Made by a program: the position numbers and the translations under genes. Shown piece after piece: positions 57,591-64,000 of a DNA stretch of 64,000 bases. The stretch is from Conexibacter sp. CPCC 206217 (GTDB lineage Bacteria; Actinomycetota; Thermoleophilia; Solirubrobacterales; Solirubrobacteraceae): the NCBI RefSeq assembly GCF_030646165.1, contig NZ_JAUTDO010000005.1, forward strand, positions 186,001-250,000, given 5' to 3'. Position 1 is the first letter of the stretch, and the number at the start of each line of letters is the position of its first letter. The notes beneath the pieces are model-generated. The model worked only from the letters and a program-made list of their open reading frames with translations, ran no database searches and was not told the origin of the DNA.

Positions 57591-60560
57591 ATGAGATCCC
57601 CACGCAGTCAGCGGCAACGACGCCGCGCGCTCGGCGTCGCGGCCGTACTCGCCGCCGGCGCCGGCGCCATCCTCGCTCCCACCGCGGGAGCAGTGAATTA
57701 CGTCACCAGCGCAAACGGTGAGAGATGGGAGGTGAACGACGCGGCGATGCCGGGCCTGGACACCGGCTCGATCCGCAGCACGACCGGCTCCTCGCTGCTG
57801 GGCTACGGCGGCATCCGCGTCAGCGTCTCCGGCGCCGAGCGCGCGCGGATGGACGGCGAGCTGCTGCGCGGCTTCGGGCTGCGCTACGACGGGCTCGACA
57901 GATTCACCACCACGACGCCGGTCAACCTGTCCGGGATCGACATCGCGCGAGACGTCGACTTCGACCTCCCGGGCAACACCGCCCGCTTCGTCGACCGCTT
58001 CACCAACCGCACGTCGATGCCCGTCACCGTCGAGGTGACGTTCGGCGGGATCCTCGGCCAGAACAACGGCGAGAACCAGAGCGAGGTCGTCAACAGCGGC
58101 AGCGGCGACACGACGATCAGCTCCGCCGATTCATGGGTCGAGGTCGCGACGCCGACAGCGGCGGCGACCACGCCGACCTCCGGTCCGAGCCAGAACGGTC
58201 CGTCCGCGACCGTGCTCGGAACCGCCGGCACCGGCCTGCTCGGCTCGCTGCTGCGCCCCGCCAACTTCTTCCGCAACCCGTTCGCCAACCCGCTCGAGGT
58301 CGGCACGGGCATGGAGGCGAACTTCTTCGGCTTCCTGCGCCGCATGACGCTGCAGCCGGGCGACACGAGAGCGCTGGCGAACTTCGTCGTGATCGGCAGA
58401 AGAGAGACCGGCAGCGGCGCGCCCGCGGCCGGCACGGAGATCGAGGCGGTCCGCGTGGCTGCCGCCGCACTCGCGGCGAGCCCCGACTTCGACGACCTCT
58501 CGACCGGCCGCCTCTGCGAGCTGGCCAACTGGGACCTCGCCGGGATCGACCCCGCCCTGCCCGCGACCTGCGCCACGCGCCAGCTGCCGCAGCCGGAGGC
58601 GGCGAGACCGGCCAGAGAGCCCGTCACCTCCTCGCCCTACGACGTCAAGGGCAAGACGCTGACGCAGCTGCAGGCGGACATGGAGGCGAGCGTCACGACC
58701 TCCCAGGAGATCGTGCGCGCCTACCTCGACCGGATCGCCGCCTACGACACCGGCCAGCTCGGCCTGCACTCGTTCATCCACGTCGCCGACGACGCGATGG
58801 AGCAGGCGCGCGCCGCCGACGTCGCGCGCGCCAACGGCAGAACCGGCGCGCTGCTGGGGATCCCGGTCGCGGTCAAGGACCTCTACGACACGAAGGACAT
58901 GCCGACGACGAACGGCTCGCTCGTGTTCGAGGGCTTCCGCCCGACCAAGGACGCCTTCCAGGTCGCGCGCCTGCGCGCCGCGGGCGCGGTCATCCTCGGC
59001 AAGGCCAACATGTCCGAGTTCGCCAACTCCGGCCGCCACAGCGAGTCGCCGTGGGGTCAGGTCTGGAACGCGATCAAGCCGTCCTCGACCGCGCAGGGCT
59101 CCTCCGGCGGCTCCGGGGTCGCGGTCGCGGCCAGCTTCGCGGCCTTCGCGATGGGCAGCCAGACGGGCGTCTCGCTGAACGCGCCTTCGGGCGCCAGCAG
59201 CCTCGTCGCGCTGCGCGGCACCGACGGCATGTCGAGCGTCACCGGCGCGATGCCGCTGACGTGGATGCAGGACTACGCGGGCCCGCTCGCGCGCTCGGTC
59301 ACCGACCTGGCGACGATCCTCAACGTCACGACCGGCACCGACCCGCACGACGAGGCGACCGTCGACGCCGACAGATACCGCCCGGCCGACTGGACGAGCG
59401 TGCTCGACGCCGACGCGCTCAGAGGCAAGCGGATCGGCTACCTGCCCGACACGTTCGCGACGACCAGCTACGGCACGCCCGGCACGCTCGTCGTCTCCAA
59501 CGCTGCGCTGCAGGAGATCAGAGCGATGGGCGCCGAGCTGGTCCCGATGCCGAGAGCGCCGGGCACGACGTCGAGCAGCGCCGGTGGCAACCTCGGCGCC
59601 GAAGGCTGGTACCGCTGGATCGCCGACCACCCGGAGTCGCCGTACAGAACCCCGGCGCAGATCCAGACCTCGCCGCTGAAGCTGCCGTACAACCGCAGCA
59701 CGACGTACACCGGCGTGCCGATGTCGGCGGAGCAGGTCACCGCCGCCCGCGCCGCGCGCACCGGCTCGAAGGCGAGACTCGCGGCCTGGATGGACGCGGA
59801 GAACGTCGAGGCGGTCGTCTACCCGAACAACACGTCGGACTTCCACGACAACGACTCGGGCGCGCTCGGTGGCGCGTTCGCGACCGCGCCGGCGTCGAGC
59901 TTCGGGGCGCCCGAGGTGATCGTGCCGGTCGGGATCAACGACCACGGCTTCCCGGTCTCGCTGCAGATCCAGGGTCGCGCGTGGGACGACGCGAGAATCG
60001 TCGGCTTCGCCTACGCGATCGAGCAGCGGATGCACGGCCACGTCGAGCCGCCGAAGCTGCCGCCGCTCAGATACGTGCCGGGCAGCGAGCCGGTGCCGAT
60101 CGTGATCGACAAGGCCGATCCGCCGGTGACCGAGCCCGAGAGCCCGGCCCCGCCGACCAACGGCGGCCCGCCGGCCGAGGGCGGCACGCCGCCGCTGCCG
60201 CCGGCGCCCGCGCCCGCGCCGCCGACGACGCCCGGGGTCAGAAAGCCGGTCGTCAAGAAGAGCGTCTCGCTGCGGACCAGTTCGACGGCGATCCGCAACG
60301 GCAGAGCGGTGACCGTGAGGGTGACGATCGTCGCGCCGAAGGCGCTCGCGGGCAAGACCGTCGCGATCCAGCGCAAGCTCGGCAGACGGATCGTGACGAT
60401 CGCGCGCGTGAAGGTCGGCAAGAGCGGGCGGGTGGTCGCGACGCTGCGGCTGAAGCCGGCCGCCTCCTACCGGCTGCGCACGACGGTCGCCGCGACCGCG
60501 ACGACGAAGCCGGCGACGAGCGCCTTCAAGCTCGTGAAGGTGCGCGCCGCGAAGCGCTGA
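57591..60560 (+). CDS. Large secreted amidase-signature protein
   Basis: This 989-residue protein has a signal peptide (about 1-34), an N-terminal beta-rich domain (about 40-340), an amidase-signature domain (about 355-835), a Pro/Ala/Glu linker and a basic beta-domain (about 885-989). The Ser-cisSer-Lys triad is present: Lys429 (AVKDLYD), Ser505 (QGSSGGSG) and Ser528 (TGVSLNAPS). The motif around Ser528 lacks the usual Asp/Glu and Arg of the signature, as in some secreted amidases. It probably hydrolyses an amide outside the cell. AGA codons are frequent. A 16-bp stem-loop follows 35 bases after the stop. Confidence 0.85.
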   Translation: MRSPRSQRQRRRALGVAAVLAAGAGAILAPTAGAVNYVTSANGERWEVNDAAMPGLDTGSIRSTTGSSLLGYGGIRVSVSGAERARMDGELLRGFGLRYDGLDRFTTTTPVNLSGIDIARDVDFDLPGNTARFVDRFTNRTSMPVTVEVTFGGILGQNNGENQSEVVNSGSGDTTISSADSWVEVATPTAAATTPTSGPSQNGPSATVLGTAGTGLLGSLLRPANFFRNPFANPLEVGTGMEANFFGFLRRMTLQPGDTRALANFVVIGRRETGSGAPAAGTEIEAVRVAAAALAASPDFDDLSTGRLCELANWDLAGIDPALPATCATRQLPQPEAARPAREPVTSSPYDVKGKTLTQLQADMEASVTTSQEIVRAYLDRIAAYDTGQLGLHSFIHVADDAMEQARAADVARANGRTGALLGIPVAVKDLYDTKDMPTTNGSLVFEGFRPTKDAFQVARLRAAGAVILGKANMSEFANSGRHSESPWGQVWNAIKPSSTAQGSSGGSGVAVAASFAAFAMGSQTGVSLNAPSGASSLVALRGTDGMSSVTGAMPLTWMQDYAGPLARSVTDLATILNVTTGTDPHDEATVDADRYRPADWTSVLDADALRGKRIGYLPDTFATTSYGTPGTLVVSNAALQEIRAMGAELVPMPRAPGTTSSSAGGNLGAEGWYRWIADHPESPYRTPAQIQTSPLKLPYNRSTTYTGVPMSAEQVTAARAARTGSKARLAAWMDAENVEAVVYPNNTSDFHDNDSGALGGAFATAPASSFGAPEVIVPVGINDHGFPVSLQIQGRAWDDARIVGFAYAIEQRMHGHVEPPKLPPLRYVPGSEPVPIVIDKADPPVTEPESPAPPTNGGPPAEGGTPPLPPAPAPAPPTTPGVRKPVVKKSVSLRTSSTAIRNGRAVTVRVTIVAPKALAGKTVAIQRKLGRRIVTIARVKVGKSGRVVATLRLKPAASYRLRTTVAATATTKPATSAFKLVKVRAAKR

Positions 60561-60594
60561 TCAGCCCAGAACGTGCCCCGGGGGGGCGGCACGC

Positions 60595-60636
60595 GCGGCG
60601 TGGGGGGAAGTCCTCGGGAGCTTCCTCCCACGCCGC
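60595..60636 (+). terminator. 16-bp stem-loop after the amidase gene
   Basis: GCGGCGTGGGGGGAAG (60595-60610) pairs with CTTCCTCCCACGCCGC (60621-60636) with a single mismatch and a ten-base loop. It lies between the amidase gene and the RTX protein gene and should stop most read-through. Confidence 0.75.
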
Positions 60637-60664
60637 CAGGTGCCGCCTCGTTCACGCTCGGGGC

Positions 60665-62074
60665 ATGTCCTTCTCCGCACTCCGCGCCGCCCTGCTGCTC
60701 GGCTGCGCCGTGTCGCTCGCGGCGGCCGCGAGCGCATCGGCGGCCCAGCTCTCGCTGGAGGGCGGCGCGCTCGTCTACCGCGCCGCCCCCGGCGAGACCA
60801 ACCGCGTGATCGTCAGCTCCGACGACCCCGGCGAACTGCGCTTCCTCGACGACGCGCCGATCGCCCTCCCCGCCGGCTCCTGCTACCGCGCCGACTGGGA
60901 CGACGCGACCGTCGCGCGCTGCGCCTTCGGCGGTCCCGTCCGGATCGAGACCGGCGACGGCGCCGACAGGGTCTCGATCTTCGACGAGGTCCCAGCCGGG
61001 CAGCCGTTCAGCGCCGACGGCGGCCCCGGCGACGACACGCTCGAAGGCCCGCTCACCGGCGCGCCCGTCAGCTTCACGGGCGGCGACGGCAACGACACGC
61101 TGAAGGGCGGGACCGGCGACGACGTGCTCGACGGCGGCACGGGCGACGACACGCTCGAGGGCGGCTGGGGCCGCGACACGCTGCGCGGCGGCGACGGCGA
61201 CGACGCGCTGCTGGGCGACGGCCTGAAGCCGTTCGCCGACACGATCGACGGCGGCGCCGGCAGCGACACGATCGTCAACGACTGGCTCAACGACCACGCC
61301 AACGCGCCGATCTCGGTCACGCTCGACGGGATCGCGAACGACGGGCTCGCGGGCGAGGGCGACAACGTCGTGGGCGTCGAGTCGATCCAGGTCAACCAGC
61401 CCGCGACGCTCGCGGCCGGCGCCGACGCGGTCGCGTTCAGAGTCTTCCAGACCGGTCCGGGCAGCTCGAAGCTGGTCGGCAGCGACCGCGCCGACACGCT
61501 GATCTCCTACGACGACGCGGACACGATCGACGGCCGTGGCGGCGACGACACGATCGAGGCGGGCTTCGGCGACGACACGATCGTGGGCGGTCCCGGCCGC
61601 GACACGATCAACGCCGACGCCGGCAGCGGCGCCTGCAACTTCCTCGTCTGCCGCACGGGCAGCGGCAACGACACGGTCGACGTGCGCGACGGCGAGGCCG
61701 ACAGCGTCGTCTGCGGAGCGGGTCAGGACCGCGTGATCGCCGATGCGCTCGACACCGTCGCGGCGGACTGCGAGACGGTCGAGCGCCGCGGTGGCACGGT
61801 GCCGCCGCCGGACGACAGCTCCAGAGGATCCGGGCCCGCGCCGGGAAGACCGTCCACCTCCGCCAAGCGCTGCGTCGTGCCGCGCGTGAAGGCGGGCGCG
61901 AGTGCGGCGGCGGCGAAGAAGGCGCTGGCGAAGAAGGGCTGCAAGGCGGCGACGCGCGGAGTCCGCTCGGCGAAGGTCCGCAGAGGCCGCGTCGTGAAGC
62001 TGTCGGCGAAGGCTGGCAAGCGGCTCGCCTACCGCAAGACCGTCACGGTGTACGTGTCGCGCGGGCGGCGTTGA
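60665..62074 (+). CDS. Secreted RTX-type calcium-binding protein with PASTA-like domain
   Basis: This 469-residue protein has a signal peptide (LLLGCAVSLAAAASASA). Two blocks of RTX nonapeptide repeats follow (about 110-205 and 275-330, units such as GGTGDDVLD and GGPGRDTIN), which bind calcium in a parallel beta-roll. After a Pro/Ser linker comes a C-terminal domain like PASTA (CVVPRVKAGASAAAAKKALA, ending KTVTVYVSRG). PASTA domains bind cell wall, so wall attachment is plausible. Two cysteine pairs lie in the non-repeat parts. ATG at 60665 is the first start after the upstream terminator. Confidence 0.82.
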   Translation: MSFSALRAALLLGCAVSLAAAASASAAQLSLEGGALVYRAAPGETNRVIVSSDDPGELRFLDDAPIALPAGSCYRADWDDATVARCAFGGPVRIETGDGADRVSIFDEVPAGQPFSADGGPGDDTLEGPLTGAPVSFTGGDGNDTLKGGTGDDVLDGGTGDDTLEGGWGRDTLRGGDGDDALLGDGLKPFADTIDGGAGSDTIVNDWLNDHANAPISVTLDGIANDGLAGEGDNVVGVESIQVNQPATLAAGADAVAFRVFQTGPGSSKLVGSDRADTLISYDDADTIDGRGGDDTIEAGFGDDTIVGGPGRDTINADAGSGACNFLVCRTGSGNDTVDVRDGEADSVVCGAGQDRVIADALDTVAADCETVERRGGTVPPPDDSSRGSGPAPGRPSTSAKRCVVPRVKAGASAAAAKKALAKKGCKAATRGVRSAKVRRGRVVKLSAKAGKRLAYRKTVTVYVSRGRR

Positions 62075-62086
62075 GCGCACACGACG

Positions 62087-62110
62087 ACGAGCGCGGGGCC
62101 TCGCGCTCGT
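62087..62110. terminator. Stem-loop between convergent genes
   Basis: ACGAGCGCG (62087-62095) and CGCGCTCGT (62102-62110) form a perfect nine-bp stem with a six-base loop. It lies 13 bases after the RTX gene stop and 27 bases from the end of the small minus-strand gene. Confidence 0.75.
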
Positions 62111-62136
62111 GGTGCCGTAGTGGGTGAGAGCTGCCG

Positions 62137-62430
62137 TCAGGCGGCGCGCTGGAGCGATGCGGCGCTGGTCGGCGCCGCGATCGGTACGTGCGCCGTGACC
62201 TCGCGGTCGAGCGCGCGCAGCCTCTGCTCGACGCGCGTCAACTCGCGGTCGAAGTCCGTCATGCCGTGGAGAAGCGGCGCGGGGACCTCGTCGCGACGTG
62301 CGTCGGCGAGCCTGTGCATTGCCGCGAGCGCGCGGCGAATACGTGCCGCGCGATGTGCGAGACGCTGACGTTCCAGCTCGATCCCGAGCGAGTGCGTCGG
62401 CGCCGTCGGCGGAGCGGTGAGTCTTGCCAT
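62137..62430 (-). CDS. Small helical (coiled-coil) protein of unknown function
   Basis: This 97-residue frame encodes a hydrophilic, Arg/Ala/Leu-rich protein that is probably one or two long helices (LERQRLAHRAARIRRALAAM, TDFDRELTRVEQRLRALD). There is no signal or membrane segment. ATG at 62430 lacks a clear ribosome site, but the frame sits in an otherwise empty gap flanked by two terminators. Its heptad-like pattern is unlike chance GC-rich frames. The family is not recognised. Confidence 0.5.
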   Translation of the reverse strand: MARLTAPPTAPTHSLGIELERQRLAHRAARIRRALAAMHRLADARRDEVPAPLLHGMTDFDRELTRVEQRLRALDREVTAHVPIAAPTSAASLQRAA

Positions 62431-62556
62431 GCGCGCATCATCGGCATCCGCGGCACGGAGGTAAAGCCCTTAGTCACCATTCCTACGCGTTTGTAACCGC
62501 CAAATGGAAAATCGAAGTTCTGGCGTGCCAGCAAAAACGTTGGATCAGGGGGCGAT

Positions 62557-62584
62557 ACGCCCGCCCGGCGTACCGAGCGGGCGT
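62557..62584 (-). terminator. Stem-loop after the GNAT gene
   Basis: ACGCCCGC (62557-62564) and GCGGGCGT (62577-62584) are exact complements with a 12-base loop, about 31 bases past the minus-strand stop of the acetyltransferase gene. Bases 62431-62556 are less GC-rich and hold no gene that I can support. Confidence 0.65.
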
Positions 62585-62615
62585 CGATTCGCCGCCGCGT
62601 AGAGCGGCGAGGCGC

Positions 62616-63140
62616 TCAGTCGCCGACGACCGCTTCGTCGATCGAGCCGACGTAGACGACGAAGCCCTTCGTGTAGCCGCGCCGCTCGTACAGGCGGGCC
62701 GCCTCGGCGTTCGTCGCGGCGGTCGTGATCTCGAGGTCGCCGACGCCGCGCTCGCGCAGCTCCGCCTCGACCGCGTCGAGCAGCTCCGAGCCGATCCCGC
62801 TGCCGCGCAGGTCGGGCAGCACCGACAGCGACTGCAGCGTCGCCATCGTGTCGCCGGTGCACCACGCCGCGTAGCCGGGGCCGACGGTGACGAACGCATA
62901 CCCGATCGGGCCGCCGGCGTCCTCCGCGACCAGCACGAACGCGTTGGGGTCGGTCAGCCAGCGCTCGTACTTCGCGCGGCGGTTCTGCCACGAGGCGGCC
63001 GACCCGCGCGCGAGCGCGTTGCCGAGCAGCGGCGTGATCGCCGCATAGTGCTCCTGCAGCGCTCCCCACAGCGGCTCGAGCTCGCCGAGCTCGGCGATCG
63101 GCAGGGTGCGGATGGTGTGCTGCGAGTCTCGTATGCTCAT
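62616..63140 (-). CDS. GNAT-family N-acetyltransferase
   Basis: This 174-residue protein has the GNAT fold. The acetyl-CoA-binding motif A is seen in SLSVLPDLRGSGIGSELLDAV, followed by ITTAATNAEAARLYERRGYT. It transfers an acetyl group to an unknown amine. ATG at 63140 has GAGGA nine bases upstream; an extended frame to 63212 would add 24 Arg/Gly-rich residues and is less likely. The flavin reductase gene upstream ends 119 bases away. Confidence 0.88.
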   Translation of the reverse strand: MSIRDSQHTIRTLPIAELGELEPLWGALQEHYAAITPLLGNALARGSAASWQNRRAKYERWLTDPNAFVLVAEDAGGPIGYAFVTVGPGYAAWCTGDTMATLQSLSVLPDLRGSGIGSELLDAVEAELRERGVGDLEITTAATNAEAARLYERRGYTKGFVVYVGSIDEAVVGD

Positions 63141-63258
63141 TTTGGTTCGTCCTCGGGGAGGCCTTGCCCGGTCGAGTCGACGTTCACCGCCGTACCCGCG
63201 CGGACCCTGCATGACGTTGTACCCGGTCGCGGCGCCGAACGCCAGCGGTTCGAGCGCG

Positions 63259-63771
63259 TCAGTCGTCGAAGGCGAGCCGGCCGAACTTGCCGCGGTAGTA
63301 CGCCAGCGGCGCGCCGGGGCGGGCGGTCGCCTCGTGCACCTCGGCGAAGAAGACGACGTGGGTCGCCGCCTCGACCTGCTGCGTGACTCTGCAGACGAGC
63401 TGCGCGAGCGCGTCGACCAGCAGCGGCTGGTCGTGGTCCCCGACCGTCACCGCGACGCCGTCGAACTTGTCGTCGCCCTTGCCGGCGAAGCGGCGCGCCA
63501 GCGCGTCGTGACCCTCGCCGAGGATGTTGACCGCGAACGCGCCCGAGCGCAGCAGCGCCTGGCCGGTCGCCGACGCTCTGTTCATCGCGACCAACAGCAT
63601 CGGCGGGTCCAGCGACAGCGAGCTGACGGCGCTGGCGGTCGTGCCGTACAGCTTCCCGTCGAGGCTCGTCGTGATGATCGTGACGCCGCTGGCGAAGTGG
63701 CCGATCACGTCGCGGAAGGCCTGCGGGGCGAGCGGTTGGAGGCGGTTGTCTGGGTGGTGTTCGGCGGCCAT
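63259..63771 (-). CDS. Flavin reductase domain protein (FMN-binding)
   Basis: This 170-residue protein belongs to the flavin reductase family. It includes the flavin-binding HFASGVTIITTS, the segment SLSLDPPMLLVAMNRASAT and the C-terminal APLAYYRGKFGRL. Such proteins supply reduced FMN to two-component monooxygenases; no monooxygenase is in the window. ATG at 63771 follows GGAG by five bases; codons further upstream extend into the divergent promoter. The gene is divergent from a GntR regulator that may control it. Confidence 0.87.
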   Translation of the reverse strand: MAAEHHPDNRLQPLAPQAFRDVIGHFASGVTIITTSLDGKLYGTTASAVSSLSLDPPMLLVAMNRASATGQALLRSGAFAVNILGEGHDALARRFAGKGDDKFDGVAVTVGDHDQPLLVDALAQLVCRVTQQVEAATHVVFFAEVHEATARPGAPLAYYRGKFGRLAFDD

Positions 63772-63814
63772 GTGAGCTCCGTTCTGGACCCATTCTGTCG
63801 TGTTCGCGCACGGA

Positions 63815-63843
63815 TTGGTCGTATGACGGGCATCCGATACGCT
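63815..63843 (+). promoter_or_regulatory. Promoter of the terminal GntR gene
   Basis: TTGGTC (63815-63820) and TACGCT (63838-63843) are separated by 17 bp. The ATG at 63851 is seven bases past the -10 box, so the mRNA should be leaderless, as for the GntR gene at 5137. No full GGATCC site is present; CATCCGATACGCT is a partial match to the cluster promoters. Confidence 0.5.
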
Positions 63844-63850
63844 GAGATCG

Positions 63851-64000
63851 ATGGCTGGACTCGCTGATCTCTCCACCACGGGCGTCGAATCTCTCCGCGT
63901 CGGACGTGTCGCGGCGCCGCTGCGCGAGCAGGTCGTCGACGTGCTGCGCGAGGCGATCCTCGACTTCAGGCTGCGGCCCGGGCAGCGGCTGATCGAGCGC
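63851..64000 (+). CDS. GntR-family regulator, N-terminal part (truncated by window)
   Basis: The first 50 codons encode a GntR-type winged helix start ([27 protein letters not shown]), and the frame runs off the window. The C-terminal ligand domain is not visible, so the subfamily cannot be assigned; the motif order resembles FCD members. It is divergent from the flavin reductase gene, the probable target. Confidence 0.8.
   Translation, partial: MAGLADLSTTGVESLRVGRVAAPLREQVVDVLREAILDFRLRPGQRLIER

Noticed and set aside
62259..62534. 91-codon minus-strand frame overlapping the small coiled-coil gene
   Set aside because: It overlaps the better-supported frame at 62137-62430 and has an unbalanced composition with a run of Arg.
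1..64000. tRNA, rRNA, CRISPR array, transposase, integrase or phage genes
   Set aside because: Looked for and not seen. No repeat-spacer pattern, no DDE or serine recombinase motif, and no gap is long enough for an unnoticed rRNA; a tRNA search program would settle the small cases.

Overview
The window is a very GC-rich chromosomal segment with about 57 genes, short gaps and many stop/start overlaps (ATGA, TGATG). GTG and TTG starts are common and Tat-type leaders are present. Gene content (polyamine and oligopeptide ABC systems, hydantoinases, eukaryotic-type isocitrate dehydrogenase, collagen-like and RTX/PASTA secreted proteins) suggests an actinobacterium, most likely of the Thermoleophilia/Solirubrobacterales (Conexibacter-like). 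This placement is inference from style and content. No rRNA, tRNA, CRISPR array, transposase or prophage gene was found. No gap exceeds 300 bases; the longest (12542-12812 and 8159-8410) are promoter regions.

Region 1 (1-3600): the 3' end of an unknown gene, a secreted protein of unknown function and a Tat-exported PhoX-type protein, in tight tandem.

Region 2 (3695-22265) is the most striking part, a catabolic supercluster. It holds an L-2-hydroxyglutarate oxidase-type enzyme, two paralogous GntR/FCD regulators flanking an aldehyde dehydrogenase, a split transketolase, a class III and a class IV aminotransferase, a polyamine-type ABC importer, HyuA/HyuB hydantoinase subunits and an alanine racemase. 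Three promoters here (before 5137, 8411 and 12813) carry arrays of a GGATCC-centred palindrome. Site spacings are 31-32 and 51-53 bp, close to 3 and 5 helical turns, and lie just upstream of sigma70-like promoters. This looks like one regulon for import and breakdown of an unidentified amine or amino-acid-like compound.

Region 3 (22299-36681) is mixed: aldo/keto reductase with divergent AraC and TetR regulators, ClC channel, MarR regulator with an MFS exporter and a clear operator, YrhK-like membrane protein, isocitrate dehydrogenase, YcaQ-like DNA glycosylase, a membrane protein/hydrolase pair behind an 18-bp palindrome, and a large LuxR-family ATPase regulator.

Region 4 (36769-55892) is rich in metal and nitrogen functions: a COG0523 GTPase with a Zur-like box, a second polyamine-type ABC operon (same gene order as the first), a cytosolic molybdenum oxidoreductase with a ferredoxin-reductase-like partner, an XRE-cupin regulator, a DAO-family oxidase, a five-gene oligopeptide ABC operon, a PLP lyase/RidA pair, and M24 and M20 peptidases. 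Together they fit uptake and breakdown of peptides, polyamines and amino-acid derivatives.

Region 5 (56045-64000) encodes envelope and secreted proteins (collagen-like protein, aquaporin, large amidase, RTX-PASTA protein), then a small coiled-coil protein, a GNAT acetyltransferase, a flavin reductase and the start of another GntR regulator.
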